DNA of 9,216 nucleotides, from positions 1-9,216 of the forward strand of contig JAJYSL010000174.1 of NCBI GenBank assembly GCA_021793595.1, read 5' to 3'. A model generated the notes under the pieces. That model made no database searches. It saw only the letters and a program-made list of their open reading frames with translations, and was not told the DNA's origin. The stretch is from Acidobacteriota bacterium. GTDB taxonomy: Bacteria > Acidobacteriota > Terriglobia > Terriglobales > Acidobacteriaceae. Numbering within the stretch: the first letter of the stretch is position 1; each line of letters starts with the position of its first letter. The position numbers were made by a program, and so were the translations under genes. Positions 1 through 6,988 of the stretch are shown piece by piece.

Positions 1-1
1 C

Positions 2-388
2 AGCAAGGTTGGGCTGGTGGACATCGGGGACGGCACCATCATTTCCGACGATGTTCAACTGCTCAGCGGAGCGCATCAGCATATGACGGCGGAATCTCCG
101 GATGGTACCCATTCTTTGTCGGACATCAACAAGAACATCCAATCCGATCTGAACCCTGAAAGAATCTCGATTGGACGCGATTGCTGGATTGGCACGCGGG
201 CGATCGTCATGGCGGACATTGGCGACAACTGCATCATTGGAGCAGGAGCAGTGGTGACCCGGCCGATTCCCTCCAATAGTCTTGCTGTGGGTGTGCCGGC
301 GCGTGTGATACGGACACTAACGAGAGGTTCCGGGTCCGATCAAACTTCCGTCGATGCTGAGCGCGATCTGGCTACTGCGCAATTTTAG
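2..388 (+). CDS. Left-handed beta-helix (hexapeptide) acetyltransferase, 5'-truncated
   Basis: This is the 3' part of a hexapeptide-repeat acyltransferase of the maltose/galactoside O-acetyltransferase and WcaF type. The family uses acetyl-CoA to acetylate sugar hydroxyls in the cytoplasm. The frame is open from base 2 (SKVGLVDIGDG...), so the GTG at 17 is an internal Val codon and the true start lies before the window. The visible 129 residues show imperfect [LIV]-G-x4 turns: VDIGDGTIISDD, then ISIGRDCWIGTRAIV, ADIGDNCIIGAGAVV and the family-typical close LAVGVPARVIR. The SGAHQH segment is a likely site for the catalytic His. A polar tail of about 25 residues follows the helix. The stop is 11 bases before the glycosyltransferase start, so the two are probably co-transcribed. 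With GT and UDP-sugar dehydrogenase neighbours, acetylation of an exopolysaccharide or O-antigen unit is the likely job. The acceptor cannot be read from sequence. Confidence 0.88.
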   Translation, partial: SKVGLVDIGDGTIISDDVQLLSGAHQHMTAESPDGTHSLSDINKNIQSDLNPERISIGRDCWIGTRAIVMADIGDNCIIGAGAVVTRPIPSNSLAVGVPARVIRTLTRGSGSDQTSVDAERDLATAQF

Positions 389-399
389 GAGAAAGAGTA

Positions 400-1617
400 G
401 TGTCAACAACTGTGCCGGAGATTCATCGGGCGAGTGCGACAGGAGAGAGAAAGGCCAAGGCATCGAAGCCGCGCATTCTTTTCCTGATCGATGAGATTGG
501 CGGTATTGCCGAGGGTGGAACCGAACGGCAAGTGCTGCAGTTGATCGAATTGGCGGGGCGACTGGGCTACGAGCCGCGCCTGGCAGTGCTGCGCGGAACG
601 GAATGGCTGACGGCCGAGCAGGCTGGCTGTCCGGTCTACTCGGCGGGCGTGTATAGCCTGCTGCGCCCTGCAGGCTGGCACGCATGTCTGGGGCTGGTGA
701 GTTGGATGCGGCGCGAGTGCATTACGCTGGTGCAGACATTCTTCGTCGAATGTAACATTATTGGTCCGTGGCTGGCGCGAATGGCAGGTGTGCCGGTAGT
801 GATTGGATCACGGCGCAATCTCAATCAATGGCAGGCTGAGATGCCGTGGTTGGGACTGGCGGTGCGACTGCTTCAGCGATGGGCGAACCTGTCCGCGGAC
901 TGCGTGGTGGCCAACAGCCTGGTGGCAGCCGAAGTGACGGTCGAGACCGAACATATCCCGCAGCGCAAATTGCATGTTGCCTACAACGGCATCGATCTGG
1001 CGAAATTTTCCCGCCTGGATACGTTGCGGACCGAAGCGCGGGAGATGCTGGGGGTTGGGGAAGAAGAAATTCTGGTCGGCAACATCTCCTGCATGCGAGA
1101 GGTGAAGGGAATTCCGCAATTTGTGGATGGAGCGCGCATTGCGCTCGAGAGCGATCCGCGGCTGCGATTTGTGGTGGTGGGTGATGGTACGGAATATGCT
1201 CAGGTGGTGGAGCGGATTCGCGGGTATGGACTCGAGGACCGGATCCACCTGGCGGGGCCGCAAACGGATGTTTTGCCGTATCTGGCGGCAATGGACATTG
1301 GCGTGCTTAGCTCTCTTGCGGAGGGATTTTCCAACTCACTGCTGGAATACATGGCCAGTGGGCTGGCATCGATAGCGACGGATGTGGGCGGCAACCGTGA
1401 GGCGCTGGAGGATACCGGAATTCTGATTCCGCCGGACGATCCCGAGGCCCTGGCCGGAGCCATCCTGCGCCTGAGTTCGGCGACCCTGCGGCAGCAGCTT
1501 GGCTTTGCGGCGCGGAGGCGGGTGGAACGGTTCAGTTTGGCGCGGGCCGAGAAGCGCATGGAAGAAATCTACGGCGATTTGCTGCAGGCCAAGGGAAATT
1601 TGCGACACGATCATTAA
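400..1617 (+). CDS. Glycosyltransferase, GT4 family (GT-B fold)
   Basis: This 405-residue protein is of normal length for a retaining GT4 glycosyltransferase, which moves a sugar from a nucleotide-sugar to a growing glycan on the cytoplasmic membrane face. The GTG start at 400 is chosen because AGGAGA lies seven bases upstream, overlapping the stop of the previous gene. After a basic leader of about 23 residues comes the first Rossmann domain (ILFLIDEIGG...) with the acceptor-side GGTERQ loop at 39-44 and a VIGSRRNLN segment. The C-terminal donor domain has the family pattern: GNISCMREVKG, then VVVGDG, then the EX7E motif EGFSNSLLE (Glu308 and Glu316), then DVGGNREAL. There is no signal peptide or clear membrane span, as expected for a peripheral enzyme. 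The donor and linkage are unknown. The next gene starts 15 bases downstream, so this sits mid-operon in a polysaccharide cluster. Confidence 0.92.
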   Translation: MSTTVPEIHRASATGERKAKASKPRILFLIDEIGGIAEGGTERQVLQLIELAGRLGYEPRLAVLRGTEWLTAEQAGCPVYSAGVYSLLRPAGWHACLGLVSWMRRECITLVQTFFVECNIIGPWLARMAGVPVVIGSRRNLNQWQAEMPWLGLAVRLLQRWANLSADCVVANSLVAAEVTVETEHIPQRKLHVAYNGIDLAKFSRLDTLRTEAREMLGVGEEEILVGNISCMREVKGIPQFVDGARIALESDPRLRFVVVGDGTEYAQVVERIRGYGLEDRIHLAGPQTDVLPYLAAMDIGVLSSLAEGFSNSLLEYMASGLASIATDVGGNREALEDTGILIPPDDPEALAGAILRLSSATLRQQLGFAARRRVERFSLARAEKRMEEIYGDLLQAKGNLRHDH

Positions 1618-1632
1618 GGAGAAACAAGCGAA

Positions 1633-3072
1633 ATGGCACAGACGATCAACACCAACCAGGATGCTGGATCACGGGCAGCAGTGGCGGCAGCAGCCACATT
1701 GGACGCCGGCACCGCAACTGCCGAATCGAATCTCGACGCGGTGATGCACACGATTCAAGACCGAACGGCCAAGGTAGGAGTGGTGGGGCTGGGATACGTG
1801 GGGCTGCCGCTGGCCATGCTGTTTGCCCGCGCCGGGTTTCCGGTCACGGGCTTCGACGTCGATCGCAGCAAAGTTAACAAGCTGAATGCCGGGTCCTCCT
1901 ATATCCAGCGCATTCTGCCGGAAGAGATTGCCCAGTTGCGGGAAACCGGGTTCAGCGCCAGCGCCGAATACGCCGATGTGAGCAAGATGCAGGCAATCAT
2001 TATCTGCGTTCCGACTCCGCTCGACGAACATCAAGGGCCGGATCTGCGCTATATCGAAGACACGGCTCGCGCCCTTGCTCCGAACCTGCGCGCCGGACAG
2101 TTGGTGATTCTGGAGAGCACGACCTATCCGGGAACGACGGAAGAAGTACTGATTCCGCTGCTGGAAGCGAACAATCTGGAAGGGCTGCGCTGCTATCGCG
2201 AGGGCCTGGACGTGACCAAGTGTTTCTATGTCGCGTATTCTCCGGAGCGCGAAGATCCGGGCAATGTCACGGTCGAACGCAGTGATATTCCTAAGGTGGT
2301 GGGAGCCTCTACGAAGGAGTCGGGAGATCTGGCGGCGGCGTTCTACGGCAGCATCTTCCATCGCATTATTCGGGTTTCAAGTCCGGCGGCGGCGGAGATG
2401 ACGAAACTGCTGGAAAACATCTACCGGTGCGTGAATATTGCGCTGGTGAATGAATTGAAGCTGCTCTGCCTGCGCATGAACCTGGATATCTGGGAGATTA
2501 TCGATGCGGCGGCGACCAAACCGTTTGGATTCCAGCCGTTTTATCCTGGCCCGGGATTGGGCGGACACTGCATTCCAATCGATCCTTTTTATCTTTCCTG
2601 GAAGGCGAAGGAGCTGGATTTCAGCACACGCTTTATTGAGCTGGCTGGGGAAGTGAATACCTCGATGCCCTACCACGTGGTGGAGTCGGTGACGGCCGCT
2701 TTAAATGAGCGTAGCAAGCCGCTGAAGGGCAGCCGCATTCTGGTTCTGGGCCTGTCGTACAAAAAAGACATTGATGATTTACGTGAATCACCGTCGCTGA
2801 CATTGATTGAGCAATTGCGTCGTCGCGGGGCCCTGGTGGACTACAACGATCCGTACTTTCCCACCGTGGGTCACGGCCGCCACTATGAGCTGAATATGAC
2901 GTCAGTGCCCCTGGATACGGTCCGCGAGTACGATTGCGTACTGATTGCCACGGACCACTCTGATTACGACTATGCGCACATCGCCCAGGAAGCACAGCTT
3001 CTGGTGGATACGCGCAATGCGACTCGCCGGATTGTCGATGCGAACCTGCTGAAGAAGATTGTTCGCTGCTAG
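1633..3072 (+). CDS. Nucleotide-sugar 6-dehydrogenase, UDP-GlcNAc/ManNAc type (WbpA/TviB-like)
   Basis: This enzyme should oxidise C6 of a UDP-hexose or UDP-N-acetylhexosamine to the uronic acid using two NAD+, making a precursor for acidic polysaccharide. The NAD-binding domain carries GLGYVGLPLA at 52-61 and an acidic FDVD that fits NAD use. ESTTYPGTTE (161-170), a central-domain helix with Lys258 and Asn262, and catalytic Cys313 in GLGGHCIPIDP all fit the family. The FQPFYPGPGLGGHCIPIDPF context resembles WbpA/TviB dehydrogenases more than UDP-glucose dehydrogenases. The C-terminal UDP-binding domain contains GLSYKKDIDDLRESP. About 46 Ala-rich residues precede the Rossmann fold, longer than usual. 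The start is kept because AAGGAGAA, overlapping the previous stop, lies at proper spacing, although an ATG at 1743-1745 is a possible shorter start. It is the last gene before a strong hairpin, so probably the end of its operon. The exact substrate is inferred. Confidence 0.93.
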   Translation: MAQTINTNQDAGSRAAVAAAATLDAGTATAESNLDAVMHTIQDRTAKVGVVGLGYVGLPLAMLFARAGFPVTGFDVDRSKVNKLNAGSSYIQRILPEEIAQLRETGFSASAEYADVSKMQAIIICVPTPLDEHQGPDLRYIEDTARALAPNLRAGQLVILESTTYPGTTEEVLIPLLEANNLEGLRCYREGLDVTKCFYVAYSPEREDPGNVTVERSDIPKVVGASTKESGDLAAAFYGSIFHRIIRVSSPAAAEMTKLLENIYRCVNIALVNELKLLCLRMNLDIWEIIDAAATKPFGFQPFYPGPGLGGHCIPIDPFYLSWKAKELDFSTRFIELAGEVNTSMPYHVVESVTAALNERSKPLKGSRILVLGLSYKKDIDDLRESPSLTLIEQLRRRGALVDYNDPYFPTVGHGRHYELNMTSVPLDTVREYDCVLIATDHSDYDYAHIAQEAQLLVDTRNATRRIVDANLLKKIVRC

Positions 3073-3127
3073 CAAAGGTGGAAAGGTCGGCGTACCGCTA
3101 GGTCGTGGATGAGTTATGAAGGAAAGG

Positions 3128-3190
3128 CTGCCTCCCGCTCCCGCAGCCATGCGGGAATCGGGAGGCAGTAGATTTTGTGGTTTTGCTTTG
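3128..3190 (+). terminator. Two-part hairpin terminator after the sugar dehydrogenase
   Basis: A perfect 10-bp outer stem pairs CTGCCTCCCG (3128-3137) with CGGGAGGCAG (3159-3168). Inside it a perfect 6-bp stem pairs CCCGCA (3140-3145) with TGCGGG (3150-3155) around the tetraloop GCCA. Only a small 2/3-base internal loop separates the two stems. T-rich sequence (ATTTTGTGGTTTTGCTTT) follows immediately. It lies 56 bases after the dehydrogenase stop. The T tract is interrupted by G, so read-through into the NRPS operon is possible. Confidence 0.78.
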
Positions 3191-3192
3191 GA

Positions 3193-3267
3193 CCTATTTA
3201 GGAATTTTTCTCTGGAAAGCGCGGTAAATAGGAAAAAGTTTTCACACCTATCACGAGAATAGGAATT
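3193..3267. promoter_or_regulatory. Phased TAGGAA repeats with inverted repeats, possible regulator-binding site
   Basis: Three direct copies of TAGGAA(T/A)(T/A) start at 3199, 3229 and 3260, spaced 30 and 31 bp, close to three helical turns. The first and third share TAGGAATT. The elements also form inverted pairs: CCTATTTA (3193-3200) with TAAATAGG (3225-3232), a perfect 8 bp over a 24-bp spacer, and CCTAT (3247-3251) with ATAGG (3259-3263). The block lies roughly 130-200 bp upstream of the start point implied by the sigma-54-like element, the usual distance for an enhancer-binding activator. Binding by any protein is inference. Confidence 0.45.
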
Positions 3268-3367
3268 GTTTTTACCGAGGCGTTGTCCTGGCGGAAGGCG
3301 ATCCTGTTTGGCTGTCTACGTTGCGGTTTTTGGGAGGGCTTTTACGACGCATTTTTCCATCTGGTGG

Positions 3368-3384
3368 TTGGCATCCCACGTGCA
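3368..3384 (+). promoter_or_regulatory. Candidate sigma-54 (-24/-12) promoter for the NRPS/PKS operon
   Basis: TTGGCATCCCACGTGCA resembles the RpoN consensus yTGGCACG-r-N3-TTGCw. The -24 part TTGGCA is intact, the -12 part reads GTGCA, and the invariant GG (3370-3371) and GC (3382-3383) are separated by exactly 10 bp. The positions between these two parts match poorly. It would start transcription near 3395 and give a leader of about 52 bases before the NRPS ATG. No better sigma-70 promoter was seen in the gap. A chance match in GC-rich DNA cannot be excluded. Confidence 0.35.
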
Positions 3385-3446
3385 GTTCACCTTTGAGAAT
3401 GCCCAAGTTTTTCCACAGGACACGGTAGCTTGCGAGAAGGAATGCG

Positions 3447-5579
3447 ATGACAAGTGATGGGTTTGAGGGCAGGTCCAGCCGTAACAGGGAAATGCTTCAT
3501 GACTCGTCCGCTCATCCTTGCGTTGCGATTTCCGATGCAGCGGATCCGTGGATCTCCACCGTGCCGGATCTTTTCTCCGCGGTTGTCCACCATACTCCCA
3601 ACTCCGTTGCGCTGACTGACACCCATCAATCCTTGACCTACGCGGAATTGTGGAATTTTGCGGATGCTTTCCGCGCCCGTCTGGTGGACCAGGGAATCAA
3701 GCCTGGCGACATGGTGGGAATTTCCGCCAGCCATTCTGTCGCGACGGTGGCTGCGATTCTTGGGGTGGCGATGGCAGGCGGATGTTATGTGCCGCTAGAC
3801 GTGGAGGAATATTCAGTTTCAACGCTGGGTCAGATCGTGGGCTTGAGTGGGCTGCGGCACTGGATAGCCGATGCGAATGCTCGCAAAAAAAACTGTCCGA
3901 TCCTTTGGGAAAGACCTTCTGCCTTGTCGCCGAAAGAGCACGTTTGCCAGGTTGTATCGTATTGCTGCAATCCTCTTTCCTGCTGGTGCTCGACCCTGCC
4001 GCTGGAAGATGTGCAACGTCCCTCTGGCAACCAGTTGGTGGAGGTCCCGCGAGCCGCCATTGATGGGAACAGCCCGCTTTACGTGATGCTGACCTCCGGC
4101 TCGACCGGAGTGCCCAAGGGGGTGGTGGTTCCGCACCGAGCTGTCGCGCGGCTGGTCAGTGGCCAGGAATTTATCGAGTTTGGTCCGCAACAGACGTTTC
4201 TGCTGCATTCGCCGCTTTCCTTCGATGCGTCCACATTGGAATTATGGGGCAGCCTGCTGCATGGATCGCGGCTGGTGGTAGCGCCGGGGCGTTCCCTGGG
4301 TCTGGACGATTACGCGCAGATCATCCGGCAGCAGGGCGTAACTACACTGTGGCTGACGGCGGCGCTCTTTCATCTTGCAGCTGAGCACATGCCGGAGTTG
4401 TTTGCGCAGCTTCGCCAACTGGTGTTTGGAGGCGATGTAATTGCGCCGCGCCATGTGGAACGCATGCGCGCGCTGTATCCGACATTGCGAATGGTGAATG
4501 GATACGGCCCAACAGAGAACACGACCTTCACCTGCTGCTACGTGGTTCCGTCGGATTACCGTGTCGAGGGGCCGCTGCCGATCGGGAAGCCGATTGCGCA
4601 CACCACCGTGCACATTCTGGACTCAGATCGTAACGAACTGCCTGCGGGAGTGCCGGGAGAATTGGCGACCGGAGGAGCCGGCGTAGCGTTGGGATACCTG
4701 GGATTGGCGGAGGTGACGGCGGAGAAGTTTTCTGTCGACACATTTTCCAATCGAGCAGGTGCGCTGTTGTACCTGACCGGAGATCACGCGGTCGCGCGGA
4801 TCGATGGGACGATCGAGTTTCTAGGTCGGATCGATCGCCAAGTGAAGATCGCGGGCCATCGCGTGGAACTCGCGGCCGTAGAAGCGGCACTTACAGCCTC
4901 GCCACTGGTCGCCGATGCCGCGGTCGTGGCGCTGGCGGTTCCCTCCGGGGAGAAACAGTTGGTATCCTGCGTGGCCCTGGCCAGTCCGGCAGAGGCCGCA
5001 GAAGCCACATTGCGGGCCTGGTTGCAAGCGCGGTTGTCACGCGCCTCGATCCCGCAGCATTGGCTGTTTCTGGAGAGGCTTCCGATCAACGCGAACGGAA
5101 AGCTGGACCGAAGCGCCTTGCAGTCGCTCTGTGAAACTCGATTTCTTGAAGCGGACGCCGTTCCTTCGCTTTCCGCCGCAAAGTCGCAGGATGCAGCGTC
5201 CGCTTGGACCGCGAACACGACCGAGGAAAACCAAATCGTGGCCCAGCTGCGGCAAATGTGGGCCAAGCTGCTGGGCCGTGCTGTTGTAGGGGCGGATGAA
5301 AACTTCTTCGATTTGGGCGGCACATCCCTGTTGTTGATCGAGATGCATGCCAGGCTGCGAACTCAGTTTGCGTCCGTTCCGTCGCTGGTGGAGATGTTTG
5401 AATTTTCCACTCCGCACGCTTTGGCTGCGCGCCTCGCGGGCCGGCAGTTACACGCGGAAGCCGACGTTGCCCAGGTTCGCGGCCAACGCCAGCGAGCCGC
5501 GATGTTGTCGCGACGCCCGGTGTCGCAGGCACCAAGGATCTCCACACTCGGCATTGTTGGAGAGGATGGACGCCAATGA
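3447..5579 (+). CDS. Stand-alone NRPS adenylation-carrier protein (A-PCP), valine-like code
   Basis: This 710-residue NRPS protein activates an amino acid as aminoacyl-AMP and loads it on its own carrier domain. It has no condensation or thioesterase domain, so it looks like a starter module. The adenylation cores are in order: LTYAEL (63-68), AGGCYVPLD (110-118), LTSGSTGVPKG (215-225), FDAS (259-262), NGYGPTE (351-357), GELATGGAGVALGYL (404-418), YLTGD (442-446), GRIDRQVKIAGHRVEL (460-475) and NGKLDR (550-555). By hand alignment to GrsA the specificity residues are D260 A261 L264 W302 V326 G328 G352 T360 F361 K552 (DALWVGGTFK), close to the valine code DAFWIGGTFK. The carrier domain has DLGGTSLL with pantetheine Ser627. 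A polar Arg-rich tail of about 45 residues follows. The A2-A3 linker is long and Cys-rich (see findings). AAGGA five bases before the ATG supports the start. The stop overlaps the next gene by ATGA. Confidence 0.92.
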   Translation: MTSDGFEGRSSRNREMLHDSSAHPCVAISDAADPWISTVPDLFSAVVHHTPNSVALTDTHQSLTYAELWNFADAFRARLVDQGIKPGDMVGISASHSVATVAAILGVAMAGGCYVPLDVEEYSVSTLGQIVGLSGLRHWIADANARKKNCPILWERPSALSPKEHVCQVVSYCCNPLSCWCSTLPLEDVQRPSGNQLVEVPRAAIDGNSPLYVMLTSGSTGVPKGVVVPHRAVARLVSGQEFIEFGPQQTFLLHSPLSFDASTLELWGSLLHGSRLVVAPGRSLGLDDYAQIIRQQGVTTLWLTAALFHLAAEHMPELFAQLRQLVFGGDVIAPRHVERMRALYPTLRMVNGYGPTENTTFTCCYVVPSDYRVEGPLPIGKPIAHTTVHILDSDRNELPAGVPGELATGGAGVALGYLGLAEVTAEKFSVDTFSNRAGALLYLTGDHAVARIDGTIEFLGRIDRQVKIAGHRVELAAVEAALTASPLVADAAVVALAVPSGEKQLVSCVALASPAEAAEATLRAWLQARLSRASIPQHWLFLERLPINANGKLDRSALQSLCETRFLEADAVPSLSAAKSQDAASAWTANTTEENQIVAQLRQMWAKLLGRAVVGADENFFDLGGTSLLLIEMHARLRTQFASVPSLVEMFEFSTPHALAARLAGRQLHAEADVAQVRGQRQRAAMLSRRPVSQAPRISTLGIVGEDGRQ
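5487..5579 (+). other. NRPS C-terminal Arg-rich tail, possible docking segment
   Basis: After the carrier domain the protein ends in QRQRAAMLSRRP followed by 19 residues and the stop. Arg-rich tails after carrier domains are often docking linkers in NRPS/PKS proteins, but this role is inferred here. The same pattern recurs, in the same register and at the same distance from the stop, at the end of the second GNAT gene. Confidence 0.4.
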
Positions 5580-6988
5580 GCGATGGTTTGCAACGTGCGG
5601 AGGCTACAGATGAACTTGCGGACACGGTTGCATCCATCAGGACTGAGCCCGCGGTCGCGGCGACTCATGCAATCCGGTTTCTTGCCACAGAGGAGGAATG
5701 GAATGCCCGGCCAGTGCAGGATGCTTGGCGGCGATTGATGGCTGCCAGCGCGAATCCCAGCGCGCTGTTCCAAACCAAGGAGTGGTTCGAGAACAAGTAC
5801 AAGGCTAAAGGGGAGGAAGCGCGGGTTGCCGTGGTCGAGAGCGATGGGACGATCACGGGGATCATACCCTTCCTGCTGGGGGAGCAGGAATTTTATTTCA
5901 AATTCTGCCGGATGCAATGCAAGGTCGCACATCTGCTCGGCGGAGAAGGCTTGACGCAGCGGCAGGAGGTGTACGAGCCACTGTTCAAGGCGATCTTCAA
6001 GAACTTCGATGTGGACGCAATTTATTTTCGGTATCTTCACGCTGAAGGCCCATGCTGGAGGGCGGTGCAATCGTCGCGCGCCGGATTTATTCGCATACAC
6101 GACCGGTTCAAGATGTACATCGTCGACCTGCCGCAAACTTTCGATGCATACATGGCCGAGCGGTTCAATTCGTCCCATCGCAGGACATTGAAACAGCGAA
6201 TCCGGGTGTTGCGGGCGCAGGGAGAGCGGAGACTCTGGCGCTGCTCCGCATGTACCGCGACCGCTGAATGTGCGCAATTGCGGGAGAATGGAGAGCTTCT
6301 GCTGCAACGGATCAGCGCGCCGGAGGAGGTGCCGGAGTTTCTCCGCGACGGAGGCAAAGTCGCGCAGGCTTGCTGGCAGGCGTCAGAGGCGGACTGGCTC
6401 ATCAAGGACTCACCCGGATGGCAAGCACACCTGGAGCATCTGGCGAAACGCGGGTTTCTGCGCGCCTATCTTTTGTGGTGCGGTCCAGCGCCATGCGCAT
6501 ATGCGCTGGGGTTTCAGGGCGGAGGTTCTTATTACGCCTACTCGATTGGCTACGACCAATCGATGGCGAAGTTTTCTCCGGGGATCGTCATGCAGCTGTT
6601 GATGATGGAGGACCTGATTCAGCACGACCCTCCGGGAAAGTTGAATTTCGGCGGCGGAGAGAGTGAATACAAGCGGCGATTCGCCACCCAGGCGGCCGAC
6701 GTGGCAAATGTGGTGATACTACGGCGGTCCATCATGGGCGGTTTGCGGGCGGCCGGATTCACAGCCTATCAGTCGTTGAAACAATTGAAAGCAAGCGGCA
6801 AGAACGTTGCTGAATATTTGCACCTCGCTGTTGCCGGGAGAAAGCGGACCGGCTCGGCGGGGGGACATAGTCATGCCGTTGGGTCCCGGGACGAGCGCGG
6901 GCGCACGGCCAAGTGGTCGGTCCGCACAAAACAGGACTCGGCGGAAGTTGTGGCAGTGAGCTCTGCCGAAGAGGACTGGTGCCGATGA
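5576..6988 (+). CDS. CelD/FemAB-like GNAT acyltransferase, first paralogue
   Basis: This 470-residue soluble protein has the look of the Acetyltransf_6 (CelD/BcsL, FemAB-related) double-GNAT family. Relatives are tied to polysaccharide production or to transfer of amino acids onto peptidoglycan precursors, and most have no tested reaction. Supporting segments are the N-terminal half ANPSALFQTKEWFENKYK, LLGGEG and YIVDLPQTFDAYMAERF, then a basic helix HRRTLKQRIRVL. The C-terminal half carries LRAYLLWCG, YDQSMAKFSPG and LNFGGGESEYKRRFA, typical of this fold. It is about 62% identical to the next gene product over residues 1-216. Relative to that paralogue it has a 23-residue insertion (217-239) with three Cys. 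The last 50 residues are polar and basic. There is no signal peptide. The start overlaps the NRPS stop (ATGA), with GGAGAGG at 5559-5565, so translation is probably coupled. A role in acylating the NRPS-bound amino acid or its product is inferred from position only. Confidence 0.82.
   Translation: MSDGLQRAEATDELADTVASIRTEPAVAATHAIRFLATEEEWNARPVQDAWRRLMAASANPSALFQTKEWFENKYKAKGEEARVAVVESDGTITGIIPFLLGEQEFYFKFCRMQCKVAHLLGGEGLTQRQEVYEPLFKAIFKNFDVDAIYFRYLHAEGPCWRAVQSSRAGFIRIHDRFKMYIVDLPQTFDAYMAERFNSSHRRTLKQRIRVLRAQGERRLWRCSACTATAECAQLRENGELLLQRISAPEEVPEFLRDGGKVAQACWQASEADWLIKDSPGWQAHLEHLAKRGFLRAYLLWCGPAPCAYALGFQGGGSYYAYSIGYDQSMAKFSPGIVMQLLMMEDLIQHDPPGKLNFGGGESEYKRRFATQAADVANVVILRRSIMGGLRAAGFTAYQSLKQLKASGKNVAEYLHLAVAGRKRTGSAGGHSHAVGSRDERGRTAKWSVRTKQDSAEVVAVSSAEEDWCR

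Larger units (their letters stand above)
3073..3446. other. Intergenic gap between the polysaccharide block and the NRPS/PKS block
   Basis: This stretch of 374 bases has no convincing gene. It is visibly richer in A/T than the flanking genes, mainly at 3170-3275. In order it holds a two-part terminator hairpin, an AT-rich cluster of TAGG/CCTA elements, a featureless part with T runs (about 3280-3365), a sigma-54-like element and the Shine-Dalgarno AAGGA of the NRPS gene. The only open frame on the + strand (63 codons from TTG 3266) has no separate ribosome-binding site, an atypical composition and a run into the NRPS start, so I do not call it. Confidence 0.7.

Noticed and set aside
1669..2361. 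230-codon open frame on the - strand
   Set aside because: It is the mirror of the sugar dehydrogenase coding sequence, whose motifs are clear. The antisense protein has no family features.
3193..3202. CC(A/T)6GG box resembling a eukaryotic CArG site
   Set aside because: The match is real, but that factor does not exist in bacteria. The bases are better explained as part of the TAGG/CCTA repeat cluster.
3266..3457. 63-codon open frame from TTG in the intergenic gap
   Set aside because: It has no separate ribosome-binding site and unlikely composition, overlaps the sigma-54-like site and runs into the NRPS start.
3885..3892. A8 run as a programmed ribosomal frameshift site
   Set aside because: The 0 frame continues through to all later adenylation and carrier motifs, so no frameshift is needed to make the protein.
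5363..6307. 314-codon open frame on the - strand
   Set aside because: It lies antisense across the NRPS end and first GNAT gene, shows no recognisable domain, and is explained by the codon bias of the real + strand genes.
6913..6984. Upstream start for the second GNAT gene
   Set aside because: It would overlap the first GNAT by 76 bases and adds 24 residues absent from the paralogue. ATG 6985 has the ATGA overlap and a matching N-terminus.
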